From the NCBI GenBank assembly GCA_030686995.1, contig CM060685.1:26050065-26114064 (forward strand): a stretch of 64,000 nucleotides of DNA, given 5' to 3'. Below, piece after piece: positions 14,460-26,740 of this stretch (the stretch's first letter is position 1; every line of letters begins with the position of its first letter). The notes below the pieces were generated by a model. That model searched no databases, had not been told where the DNA came from, and saw only the letters and a list, made by a program, of their open reading frames with translations. The stretch comes from Artemisia argyi. Taxonomy: Eukaryota > Streptophyta > Magnoliopsida > Asterales > Asteraceae. The translations under genes were made by a program, and so were the position numbers.

Positions 14460-14597
14460 CGATTTACACGTTTTGTCCATTTTCATAGGTTTCCATCCGC
14501 TTTTTACCTATTTTTGTTTGTTTTTACATGTTTTTTATGTGTTACGACCCGAATAAAAATATAACCGATTTAATTAAACCCAACTAATCCAACAACC
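14460..14597 (+). repeat. Hybrid A3/B4 monomer, third copy next to the gap
   Basis: Third occurrence of the A3-head, B4-tail hybrid, followed by an A2 monomer that is cut off by the run of N starting at 14640. Its spacing from the second copy is 2,580 bp, about four monomers longer than the 15-mer period, so the block between them has been rearranged. Confidence 0.75.
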
Positions 14598-14639
14598 CGA
14601 TTTACACGTATAGTCCGTTTTCATCGGTTTTTATCCGTT

Positions 14640-15139
14640 NNNNNNNNNNNNNNNNNNNNNNNNNNNNNNNNNNNNNNNNNNNNNNNNNNNNNNNNNNNNN
14701 NNNNNNNNNNNNNNNNNNNNNNNNNNNNNNNNNNNNNNNNNNNNNNNNNNNNNNNNNNNNNNNNNNNNNNNNNNNNNNNNNNNNNNNNNNNNNNNNNNNN
14801 NNNNNNNNNNNNNNNNNNNNNNNNNNNNNNNNNNNNNNNNNNNNNNNNNNNNNNNNNNNNNNNNNNNNNNNNNNNNNNNNNNNNNNNNNNNNNNNNNNNN
14901 NNNNNNNNNNNNNNNNNNNNNNNNNNNNNNNNNNNNNNNNNNNNNNNNNNNNNNNNNNNNNNNNNNNNNNNNNNNNNNNNNNNNNNNNNNNNNNNNNNNN
15001 NNNNNNNNNNNNNNNNNNNNNNNNNNNNNNNNNNNNNNNNNNNNNNNNNNNNNNNNNNNNNNNNNNNNNNNNNNNNNNNNNNNNNNNNNNNNNNNNNNNN
15101 NNNNNNNNNNNNNNNNNNNNNNNNNNNNNNNNNNNNNNN
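14640..15139. other. Assembly gap of exactly 500 N
   Basis: A run of N from 14640 to 15139, exactly 500 bases, which looks like a conventional placeholder rather than a measured size. Satellite lies on both sides, in A2 on the left and A1 on the right, so the true missing sequence is probably more satellite of unknown length. Any reading frame across this run is meaningless. Confidence 0.98.
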
Positions 15140-18100
15140 TTTCCATCCCTTTTTAGCCATTTTTGTTTGTTTTTACACGTTTTTGTGTTGATCACCCAAA
15201 TCAAAAAATAACCGATTTAATGAAACCGAACTAATCCAACAACACGATTACACGTTTAGTCCGTTTTCATCCGTTTCCATCCGTTTTTACCCATTTTTTT
15301 TTGTTTTTACACGTTCTTTATGTGTTATGACCTGAATAAAAATATAATCAATTTAATTAAACCCAAATAATCCATCAACCCGATTTACACGTATAGTCCG
15401 TTTTCATCGGTTTTTATCCGTTTTTAGACATTTTTGTTTGTTTTACACGTTTTTGTGTTTAATTACCCGAATAAAAATATAACCGATTTAATGAAACCGA
15501 ACTAATCCAACAACACGATTTATACGTTTAGTCCGTTTTCATCCGTTTCCACCCGTTTTTACCCATTTTTGTTTGTTTTTACATGTTTTTTATGTGTTAT
15601 AACCCGAATAAAATATAACCGATTAACTGACTTAACTAATCCAATAACCCGATTTACACGTTTTGTCCATTTTCATTGGTTCCATCATTTTTAGCCATTT
15701 TTGTTTGTTTTTACACGTTTTTGTGTTTAATCATCCGAATAAAAATATAACCGATTTAATGAAACCGAACTAATCCAACAACACGATTTACACGTTTAGT
15801 CCGTTTTCCATCCGTTTTTACCCATTTTTGTTTGTTTTTACACGTTCTTTTATGTGTTATGACCTAAAAATATAACCGATATAACTAAACCCAACTAATC
15901 CAACAACCCGATTTACATGTTTAGTCTGTTTTCATCGATTTTTATCCGTTTTTAGTCTTTTTGTTTATTTTTACATGTTTTGTGTTTAATTACCCGTATA
16001 AAAATATAACTGATTTAATGAAACTGAACTAATCGAACAACACGATTTACACGTTTAGTCCGTTTTCATCCGTTTCTATCCGTTTTTACCCATTTTTGTT
16101 TGTTTTTACACGTTTTTTATGTGTTACGACCCGAATAAAATATAACCGATTTAATTAAACCCAACTAATCAACAACTCGATTTACACGTTTAGTCCATTT
16201 TCGTCGGTTTCCATCCCTTTTTAGCCATTTTTGTTTGTTTTAACACGTTTTTGTGTTTGATCACCCAAATCAAAATATAACCGATTTAATGAAACCGAAC
16301 TAATCCAACAACACGATTTACACGTTTAGTCCGTTTCCATCCGTTTTTACCCATTTTTTTTTGTTTTTACACGTTCTTTTTGTGTTATGACCTGAATAAA
16401 AATATAATCGATTTAATTAAACCCAAATAATCCAACACACCGATTTACACGTATAGTCCGTTTTCATCGGTTTTTATCCGTTTTTAGACATTTTTGTTTG
16501 TTTTTACACGTTTTTGTGTTTAATTACCCGAATAAAAATATAACCGATTTAATGAAACCGAACTAATCCAACACACGATTTACACGTTTAGTCCGTTTTC
16601 ATCCGTTTCCACCGTTTTTACCCATTTTTGTTTGTTTTTACATGTTTTTTTATGTGTTATAACCCGAATAAAAATATACCGATTTAACTGACTTAACTAA
16701 TCCAATAACCCGATTTACACGTTTTGTCCATTTTCATAGGTTTCCATCCGTTTTTAGCCATTTTTGTTTGTTTTTACACGTTTTTGTGTTTAATCATCCG
16801 AATAAAAATATAACCGATTTAATGAAACCGAACTAATCCAACAACACGATTTACACGTTTAGTCCGTTTTCATCCGTTTTCTATCCGTTTTACCCATTTT
16901 TGTTTGTTTTTACACGTTTTTTATGTGTTATGACCCGAATAAAAATATAACCGATATAACTAAACCCAACAAATCCAACAACCCGATTTATATGTTTAGT
17001 CTGTTTTCATCGATTTCCATCCGTTTTTAGCCATTTTTGTTTATTTTTACATGTTTGGTGTTTAATCACCCGAATAAAAATATAACTGATTTAATGAAAC
17101 TGAACTAATCGAACAACACGATTTACACGTTTAGTCCGTTTTCATCCGTTTCTATCCGTTTTTACCCATTTTTGTTTGTTTTTACACGTTTTTTATGTGT
17201 TAGCACCCGAATAAAAATATAACCGATTTAATTAAACCCAACTAATCCAACACTCCCGATTTAAACGTTTAGTCCATTTTCGTCGGTTTCCATCCCTTTT
17301 TAGCCATTTTGTTTGTTTTTACACGTTTTTGTGTTTGATCACCCAAATCAAAATATAACCGATTTAATGAAACCGAACTAATCCAACAACACGATTTACA
17401 CGTTTAGTCCGTTTTCATCCGTTTCCATCCGTTTTACCCATTTTTTTGTGTTTTTTACACGTCTTTATGTGTTATGACCTGAATAAAAATATAATCAGTT
17501 TAATTAAACCCAAATAATCCAACAACCCGATTTACACGTATAGTCCGTTTCATCGGTTTTTATCCGTTTTTAGACATTTTTGTTTGTTTTTACACGTTTT
17601 TGTGTTAATTACCCGAATAAAAATATAACCGATTTAATGAAACCGAACTAATCCAACAACACGATTTATACGTTTAGTCCATTTTCATCCGTTTCCACCC
17701 GTTTTTACCCATTTTTGTTTGTTTTTACATGTTTTTTTATGTGTTATAACCCGAATAAAAATATAACCGATTTAACTGGACTTAACTAATCCAATAACCC
17801 GATTTACACGTTTTGTCCATTTTCATTGGTTTCCATCCATTTTTAGCCATTTTTGTTTGTTTTTACACGTTTTGTGTTTAATCATCCGAATAAAAATATA
17901 ACCGATTTAATGAAACCGAACTAATCCAACAACACGATTTACACGTTTAGTCCGTTTTCATCCGTTTTCCATCCGTTTTTACCCATTTTTGTTTGTTTTT
18001 ACACGTTTTTTATGTGTTATGACCTAAAAATATAACCGATATAACTAAACCCAACTAATCCAACAACCCGATTTACATGTTTAGTCTGTTTTCATCGATT

Positions 18101-21100
18101 TTCATCCGTTTTTAGTCATTTTTGTTTATTTTTACATGTTTTGTGTTTAATCACCCGAATAAAAATATAACTGATTTAATGAAACTGAACTAATCGAACA
18201 ACACGATTTACACGTTTAGTCCGTTTTCATCCGTTTCTATCCGTTTTTACCCATTTTTGTTTGTTTTTACACGTTTTTTATGTGTTACGACCCGAATAAA
18301 AATATAACCGATTAATTAAACCCAACTAATCCAACAACCCGATTTACACGTTTAGTCCATTTTCGTCGGTTTCCATCCCTTTTTAGCCATTTTTGTTTGT
18401 TTTTACACGTTTTTGTGTTTGATCACCCAAATCAAAATATACCGATTTAATGAAACCGAACTAATCCAACAACACGATTTACACGTTTAGTCCGTTTTCA
18501 TCCGTTTCCATCCGTTTTTACCCATTTTTTTTGTTTTTACACGTTCTTTATTTGTTATGACCTGAATAAAAATATAATCGATTTAATTAAACCCAAATAA
18601 TCCAACAACCCGATTTACACGTATAGTCCGTTTTCATCGGTTTTTATCCGTTTTTAGACATTTTTGGTTGTTTTTACACGTTTTTGTGTTTAATTACCCG
18701 AATAAAAATATAACCGATTTAATGAAACCGAACTAATTCAACAACACGATTTACATGTTTAGTCCGTTTTCATCCGTTTCCACCCGTTTTTACCCATTTT
18801 TGTTTGTTTTTACATGTTTTTTTATGTGTTATAACCCGAATAAAAATATAACCGATTTAACTGGACTTAACTAATCCAATAACCCGATTTACACGTTTTG
18901 TCCATTTTCATAGGTTTCCATCCGTTTTTAGCCATTTTTGTTTGTTTTTACACGTTTTTGTGTTTAATCATCCGAATAAAAATATAACCGATTTAATGAA
19001 ACCGAACTAATCCAACAACACGATTTACACGTTAGTCCGTTTTCATCCGTTTTCCGTCCGTTTTTACCCATTTTTTTTTGTTTTTACACGTTCTTTATGT
19101 GTTATGACCTGAATAAAAATATAATCAATTTAATTAAACCCAAATAATCCAACAACCGCATTTACACGTATAGTCCGTTTTCATCGGTTTTTATCCGTTT
19201 TTAGACATTTTTGTTTGTTTTTACACGTTTTTGTGTTAATTACCCGAATAAAAATATAACCGATTTAATGAAACCGAACTAATCCAACAACACGATTTAT
19301 ACGTTTAGTCCGTTTTCATCCGTTTCCACCCGTTTTTACCCATTTTTGTTTGTTTTTACATGTTTTTTTATGTGTTATAACCCGAATAAAAATATAACCG
19401 ATTTAACTGGACTTAACTAATCCAATAACCCGATTTACACGTTTTGTCCATTTTCATTGGTTTCCATCCATTTTTAGCCATTTTGTTTGTTTTTACACGT
19501 TTTTGTGTTAATCATCCGAATAAAAATATAACGATTTAATGAAAACCGAACTAATCCAACAACACGATTTACACGTTTAGTCCGTTTTCCATCCGTTTTT
19601 ACCCATTTTTGTTTGTTTTTACACGTTTTTTATGTGTTATGACCTAAAAATATAACCGATATAACTAAACCCAACTAATCCAACAACCCGATTTACATGT
19701 TTAGTCTGTTTTCATCGATTTTTATCCGTTTTTAGTCATTTTTGTTTATTTTTACATGTTTTGTGTTTAATCACCCGAATAAAAATATAACTGATTTAAT
19801 GAAACTGAACTAATCGAACAACACGATTTACACGTTTAGTCCGTTTTCATCCGTTTCTATCCGTTTTTACCCATTTTTGTTTGTTTTTACACGTTTTTTA
19901 TGTGTTACGACCCGAATAAAAATATAACCGATTTAATTAAACCCAACTAATCCAACAACTCGATTTACACGTTTAGTCCATTTTCGTCGGTTTCCATCCC
20001 TTTTTAGCCATTTTTGTTTGTTTTAACACGTTTTTGTGTTTGATCACCCAAATCAAAATATAACCGATTTAATGAAACCGAACTAATCCAACAACACGAT
20101 TTACACGTTTAGTCCGTTTTCATCCGTTTCCATCCGTTTTACCCATTTTTTTTTGTTTTTACACGTTCTTTTGTGTTATGACCTGAATAAAAATATAATC
20201 GATTTAATTAAACCCAAATAATCCAACAACCCGATTTACACGTATAGTCCGTTTTCATCGGTTTTTATCCGTTTTTAGACATTTTTGTTTGTTTTTACAC
20301 GTTTTTGTGTTTAATTACCCGAATAAAAATATAACCGATTTAATGAAACCGAACTAATCCAACAACACGATTTACACGTTTAGTCCGTTTTCATCCGTTT
20401 CCACCCGTTTTTACCCATTTTTGTTTGTTTTACATGTTTTTTTATGTGTTATAACCCGAATAAAAATATAACCGATTTAACTGGACTTAACTAATCCAAT
20501 AACCCGATTTACACGTTTTGTCCGTTTTCATAGGTTTCCATCCGTTTTTAGCCATTTTTGTTTGTTTTTACACGTTTTTGTGTTTAATCATCCGAATAAA
20601 AATATAACCGATTTAATGAAACCGAACTAATCCAACAACACGATTTACACGTTTAGTCCGTTTCATCCGTTTTCCATCCGTTTTTACCCATTTTTGTTTG
20701 TTTTTACACGTTTTTTATGTGTTATGACCCGAATAAAATTAACCGATATAACTAAACCCAACTAATCCAACAACCCGATTTAAATGTTTAGTCTGTTTTC
20801 ATCGATTTCCATCCGTTTTTAGCCATTTTTGTTTATTTTTACATGTTTTGGTGTTTAATCACCCGAATAAAAATATAACTGATTTAATGAAACTGAACTA
20901 ATCGAACAACACGATTTACACGTTTAGTCCGTTTTCATCCGTTTCTATCCGTTTTTACCCATTTTTGTTTGTTTTACACGTTTTTTATGTGTTACGACCC
21001 GAATAAAAATATAACCGATTTAATTAAACCCAACTAATCCAACAACCCGATTTATACGTTTAGTCCATTTTCGTCGGTTTCCATCCCTTTTTAGCCATTT

Positions 21101-24100
21101 TTGTTTGTTTTTACACGTTTTTGTGTTTGATCACCCAAATCAAAATATAACCGATTTAATGAAACCGAACTAATCCAACAACACGATTTACACGTTTAGT
21201 CCGTTTTCATCCGTTTCCATCCGTTTTTACCCTTTTTTTTTGTTTTTACACGTTCTTTATGTGTTATGACCTGAATAAAAATATAATCAGTTTAATTAAA
21301 CCCAAATAATCCAACAACCCGATTTACACGTATAGTCCGTTTTCATCGGTTTTTATCCGTTTTTAGACATTTTTGTTTGTTTTTACACGTTTTTGTGTTT
21401 AATTACCCGAATAAAAATATAACCGATTTAATGAAACCGAACTAATCCAACAACACGATTTATACGTTTAGTCCGTTTTCATCCGTTTCCACCCGCTTTT
21501 ACCCATTTTTGTTTGTTTTTACATGTTTTTTTATGTGTTATAACCCGAATAAAAATATAACCGATTTAACTGGACTTAACTAATCCAATAACCCGATTTA
21601 CACGTTTTGTCCATTTTCATTGGTTTCCATCCATTTTTAGCCATTTTTGTTTGTTTTTACACGTTTTTGTGTTTAATCATCCGAATAAAAATATAACCGA
21701 TTTAATGAAACCGAACTAATCCAACAACACGATTTACACGTTTAGTCCGTTTTCCATCCGTTTTCCATCCGTTTTTACCCATTTTTGTTTGTTTATTACA
21801 CGTTTTTTATGTGTTATGACCTAAAAATATAACCGATATAACTAAACCCAACTAATCCAACAACCCGATTTACATGTTTAGTCTGTTTTCATCGATTTTC
21901 ATCCGTTTTTAGTCATTTTTGTTTATTTTACATGTTTTTGTGTTTAATCACCCGAATAAAAATATAACTGATTTAATGAAACTGAACTAATCGAACAACA
22001 CGATTTACACGTTTAGTCCGTTTTCATCCGTTTCTATCCGTTTTTACCCATTTTTGTTTGTTTTTACACGTTTTTTATGTGTACGACCCGAATAAAAATA
22101 TAACCGATTTAATTAAACCCAACTAATCCAACAACTCGATTTACACGTTTAGTCCATTTTCGTCGGTTTCCATCCCTTTTTAGCCATTTTTGTTTGTTTT
22201 TACACGTTTTTGTGTTTGATCACCCAAATCAAAATATAACCGATTTAATGAAACCGAACTAATCCAACAACACGATTTACACGTTTAGTCCGTTTTCATC
22301 CGTTTCCATCCGTTTTTACCCATTTTTTTTTGTTTTTACACGTTCTTTTTGTGTTATGACCTGAATAAAAATATAATCGATTTAATTAAACCCAAATAAT
22401 CCAACAACCCGATTTACACGTATAGTCCGTTTTCATCGGTTTTTATCCGTTTTTAGACATTTTTGTTTGTTTTTACACGTTTTTGTGTTTAATTACCCGA
22501 ATAAAAATATAACCGATTTAATGAAACCGAACTAATCCAACAACACGATTTACACGTTTAGTCCGTTTTCATCCGTTTCCACCCGTTTTTACCCATTTTT
22601 GTTTGTTTTTACATGTTTTTTTATGTGTTATAACCCGAATAAAAATATAACCGATTTAACTGGACTTAACTAATCCAATAACCCGATTTACACGTTTTGT
22701 CCATTTTCATAGGTTTCCATCCGTTTTTAGCCATTTTTGTTTGTTTTTACACGTTTTTGTGTTTAATCATCCGAATAAAAATATAACCGATTTAATGAAA
22801 CCGAACTAATCCAACAACACGATTTACACGTTTAGTCCGTTTTCATCCGTTTTCCATCCGTTTTTACCCATTTTTGTTTGTTTTTACACGTTTTTTATGT
22901 GTTATGACCCGAATAAAAATATAACCGATATAACTAAACCCAACTAATCCAACAACCCGATTTATATGTTTAGTCTGTTTTCATCGATTTCCATCCGTTT
23001 TTAGCCATTTTTGTTTATTTTTACATGTTTTGGTGTTTAATCACCCGAATAAAAATATAACTGATTTAATGAAACTGAACTAATCGAACAACACGATTTA
23101 CACGTTTAGTCCGTTTTCATCCGTTTCTATCCGTTTTTACCCATTTTTGTTTGTTTTTTACACGTTTTTTATGTGTTACGACCCGAATAAAAATATAACC
23201 GATTTAATTAAACCCAACTAATCCAACAACCCGATTTAAACGTTTAGTCCATTTTCGTCGATTTCCATCCCTTTTTAGCCCTTTTTGTTTGTTTTTTACA
23301 CGTTTTTGTGTTTGATCACCCAAATCAAAATATAACGCATTTAATGAAACCGAACTAATCCAACAACACGATTTACACGTTTAGTCCGTTTTCATCCGTT
23401 TCCATCTGTTTTTACCCATTTTTTTTGTTTTTACACGTTCTTTATGTGTTATGACCTGAATAAAAATATAATCAGTTTAATTAAACCCAAATAATCCAAC
23501 AACCCGATTTACACGTATAGTCCGTTTTCATCGGTTTTTATCCGTTTTTAGACATTTTGTTTGTTTTTACACGTTTTTGTGTTTAATTACCCGAATAAAA
23601 ATATAACCGATTTAATGAAACCGAACTAATCCAACAACACGATTTATACGTTTAGTCCGTTTTCATCCGTTTCCACCCGTTTTTACCCATTTTTGTTTGT
23701 TTTTACATGTTTTTTTATGTGTTATAACCCGAATAAAAATATAACCGATTTAACTGGACTTAACTAATCCAATAACCCGATTTACACGTTTTGTCCATTT
23801 TCATTGGTTTCCATCCATTTTTAGCCTTTTTGTTTGTTATTACACGTTTTTGTGTTTAATCATCCGAATAAAAATATAACCGATTTAATGAAACCGAACT
23901 AATCCAACAACACGATTTACACGTTTAGTCCGTTTTTCATCCGTTTTCCATCCGTTTTTACCCATTTTTGTTTGTATTTACACGTTTTTTATGTGTTATG
24001 ACCCGAATAAAAATATAACCGATATAACTAAACCCAACTAATCCAACAACCCTATTTACATGTTTAGTCTGTTTTCATCGATTTTCATCCGTTTTTAGCC

Positions 24101-24323
24101 ATTTTTGTTTATTTTTACATGTTTTTGTGTTTAATCACCCGAATAAAAATATAACTGATTTAATGAAACTGAACTAATCCAACAACACGATTTACACGTT
24201 TAGTCCGTTTTCATCCGTTCTCTCCGTTTTTACCTTTTTTTTTTTGTTTTTACACGTTTTTTATGTGTTACGACCCGAATAAAAATATAACCGATTTAAT
24301 TAAACCCAACTAATCCAACAATC
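15140..24323 (+). repeat. Satellite block II: regular 8-mer HOR array
   Basis: Homogeneous 8-mer HOR array. A1 monomers start at 16178, 17257, 18340, 19961, 21048, 22137, 23232 and 24324. Spacings are 1079, 1083, 1621, 1087, 1089, 1095 and 1092 bp; the 1621 interval is one HOR plus a four-monomer half. The A1 monomers carry CCAAATCAAAATATAACC, which separates this block and block IV from block I. B1 has ACGTTCTTTATG. From 15140 to about 19070 the block follows 26771 to about 30710 variant by variant but has many single-base losses. No gene was found. Confidence 0.95.
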
Positions 24324-26740
24324 CGATTTACACGTTAGTCCATTTTCGTCGGTTTCAATCCCTTTTTAGCCATTTTTGTTTGTTTTTACACGTTTTTGTG
24401 TTTAATCACCCAAATAAAAATATAACCGATTTAATGAAACCGAACTAATCCAACAACACGATTTACACGTTTAGTCCGTTTTCATCCGTTTTTACCCATT
24501 TTTGTTTGTTTTTACACGTTTTTTATGTGTTATGACCTGAATAAAAATATAATCGATTTAATTAAACCCAACTAATCCAACAACCCCGATTTACACGTAT
24601 AGTCCGTTTTCATCGGTTTTTATCCGTTTTAGACATTTTTGTTTGTTTTTACACGTTTTTGTGTTTAATTACCCGAATAAAAATATAACTGATTTAATGA
24701 AACCGAACTAATCCAACAACACGATTTACACGTTTAGTCCGTTTTCAACCGTTTCCACCCGTTTTTACCCATTTTTGTTTGTTTTTACACGTTTTTTTAT
24801 GTGTTATAACCCGAATAAAAATATAACCGATTTAACTAGACTTAACTAATCCAATAACCCGATTTACACGTTTGTCCATTTTCATAGGTTTCCATCCGTT
24901 TTTAGCTATTTTTGTTTGTTTTTACACGTTTTTGTGTTTAATCATCTGAATAAAAATATAACCGATTTAATGAAACATAACTAATCCACCAACACCATTT
25001 ACACGTTTAGTCCGTTTTCCATCCGTTTTTACCCATTTTGTTTGTTTTACACGTTTTTTATGTGTTATGACCGAATAAAAATATAACCGATATCACTAAA
25101 CCCAACTAATCCAACAACCCGATTTACATGTTTAGTCTGTTTTCATCGATTTCCATCCGTTTTTAGCCATTTTTGTTTATTTTTACATGTTTTTGTGTTT
25201 AATCACCCGAATAAAAATATAACTGATTTAATGAAACTGAACTAATCCAACAACACGATTTACACGTTTAGTCCGTTTTCATCCGTTTCTATCCGTTTTT
25301 TACCTATTTTTGTTTGTTTTTACACGTTTTTTATGTGTTATGACCTGAATAAAAATATAACCGATTTAATTAAACCCAACTAATCCAACAACCCGATTTG
25401 CACGTATAGTCCGCTTTCATCGGTTTTTACCCGTTTTTAGACATTTTTTTTGGTTTTTACACGTTTTTTTGTTTAATTACCCGAATAAAAATATAACCGA
25501 TTTAATGAAACCGAACTAATCCAACAACATGATTTACACGTTTAGTCCGTTTTCATCCGTTTCCACCCGTTTTTACCCATTTTTGTTTGTTTTTACATGT
25601 TTTTTATGTGTTATGACTCGAATGAAAATATAACCGATTTAATTAAACCCAACTAATCCAATAACCCGATTTAAACGTTTAGTCCGTTTTCATCGGTTTT
25701 CATCCGTTTTTAGCCATTTTTGTTTCTTTTTACATGTTTTTGTGTTTAATCACCCGGATAAAAATATAACCGATTTAATGAAACCTAACTAATCGAACAA
25801 CACGATTTACACGTTTAGTCCGTTTTCCATCCATTCTTACCCATTTTTGTTTGTTTTTACACGTTTTTTATGTATTATGACCCGAATAAAAATATATGCG
25901 ATTTAATTAAACCCAACTAATCCAACAACCCGATTTACACGTATAGTCCATTTTTATCGGTTTCCATCCGTTTTTAGCCATTTTTGTTTGGTTTACACGT
26001 TTTGTGTTTAATCACCCGAATAAAAATATAAGCGATTTAATGAAACCGAACTAATCCAACAACACGATTTACACATTTATTCCGTTTTCATCCGTTTTCA
26101 TCCGTTTTTACCCATTTTTGTTTGTTTTTACACATTTTTTTTTGTGTTATGACCCGAATAAAAATATAACCGATTTAACTAGACTTAACTAATCCAATAA
26201 TCTGATTTACACGTTTAGCCCATTTTAATAGGTTTCCATACGTTTTTAGCCATTTTTGTTTGTTTTTACACGTTTTTGTGTTTAATCATCCGAATAAAAA
26301 TATAACCGATTTAATGAAACCGAACTAATCCAACAACACGATTTACACGTTTAGTCCGTTTTCCATCCGTTTTTACCCATTTTTGTTTGTTTTTACACGT
26401 TTTTTATTTGTTATGACCCGAATAAAAATATAACCGATATAACTAAACCCAACTAATCCAACAACCCGATTTACATGTTTAGTCTGTTTTCATCAATTTT
26501 CATCCGTTTTTAGTCATTTTTGTTTATTTTTATATATGTTTTTGTGTTTAATCACCCGAATAAAAATATAACTGATTTAATGAAACTGAACTAATCGAAC
26601 AACACGATTTACACGTTTAGTCCGTTTTCATCCGTTTCTATCCGCTTTTACCCATTTTTGTTGTTTTTACACGTTTTTTATGTGTTACGACCCGAATAAA
26701 AATATAACCGATTTAATTAAACCCAACTAATCCAACAACC
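24324..26740 (+). repeat. Satellite block III: block-I-like island between HOR arrays
   Basis: About 18 monomers whose variants match block I rather than the flanking blocks. A1 has CCAAATAAAAATATAACC, and other monomers have TTTGTTTCTTTTTACATG, CCATCCATTCTTACCC and ATATGCGATTTAATT. An A2-type monomer with CGTATAGTCCGC occurs at about 25403. The block interrupts the two regular 8-mer arrays, so either an older array was split by expansion on both sides or a segment moved by exchange. No gene was found. Confidence 0.8.

Larger units (their letters stand above)
1..14639 (+). repeat. Satellite block I: diverged 8-mer HOR array
   Basis: Continuous head-to-tail array of about 136-bp monomers, all in the same orientation, recognisable by CGATTTACACG at each monomer start and AATAAAAATATAACC near the end. 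A and B types alternate. A1-type monomers with TCGTCGG start at 21, 1113, 2211, 4092 and 5166, giving about 1.07-1.10 kb spacing where units are intact. The order is less regular than in blocks II and IV, with dimers inserted or lost. A rare variant (AACTACACG) at about 151 and again at about 4222 marks a 4.07-kb duplication of roughly 30 monomers. I see no gene: reading frames are short and follow the repeat period. The block runs directly into the N gap. Its function is unknown; satellites of this kind usually sit in constitutive heterochromatin, which is family knowledge rather than something shown here. Confidence 0.97.

Noticed and set aside
14602..15204. Long reading frames on the - strand across the N run
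   Set aside because: Nearly all codons are undetermined N; the ends are satellite.
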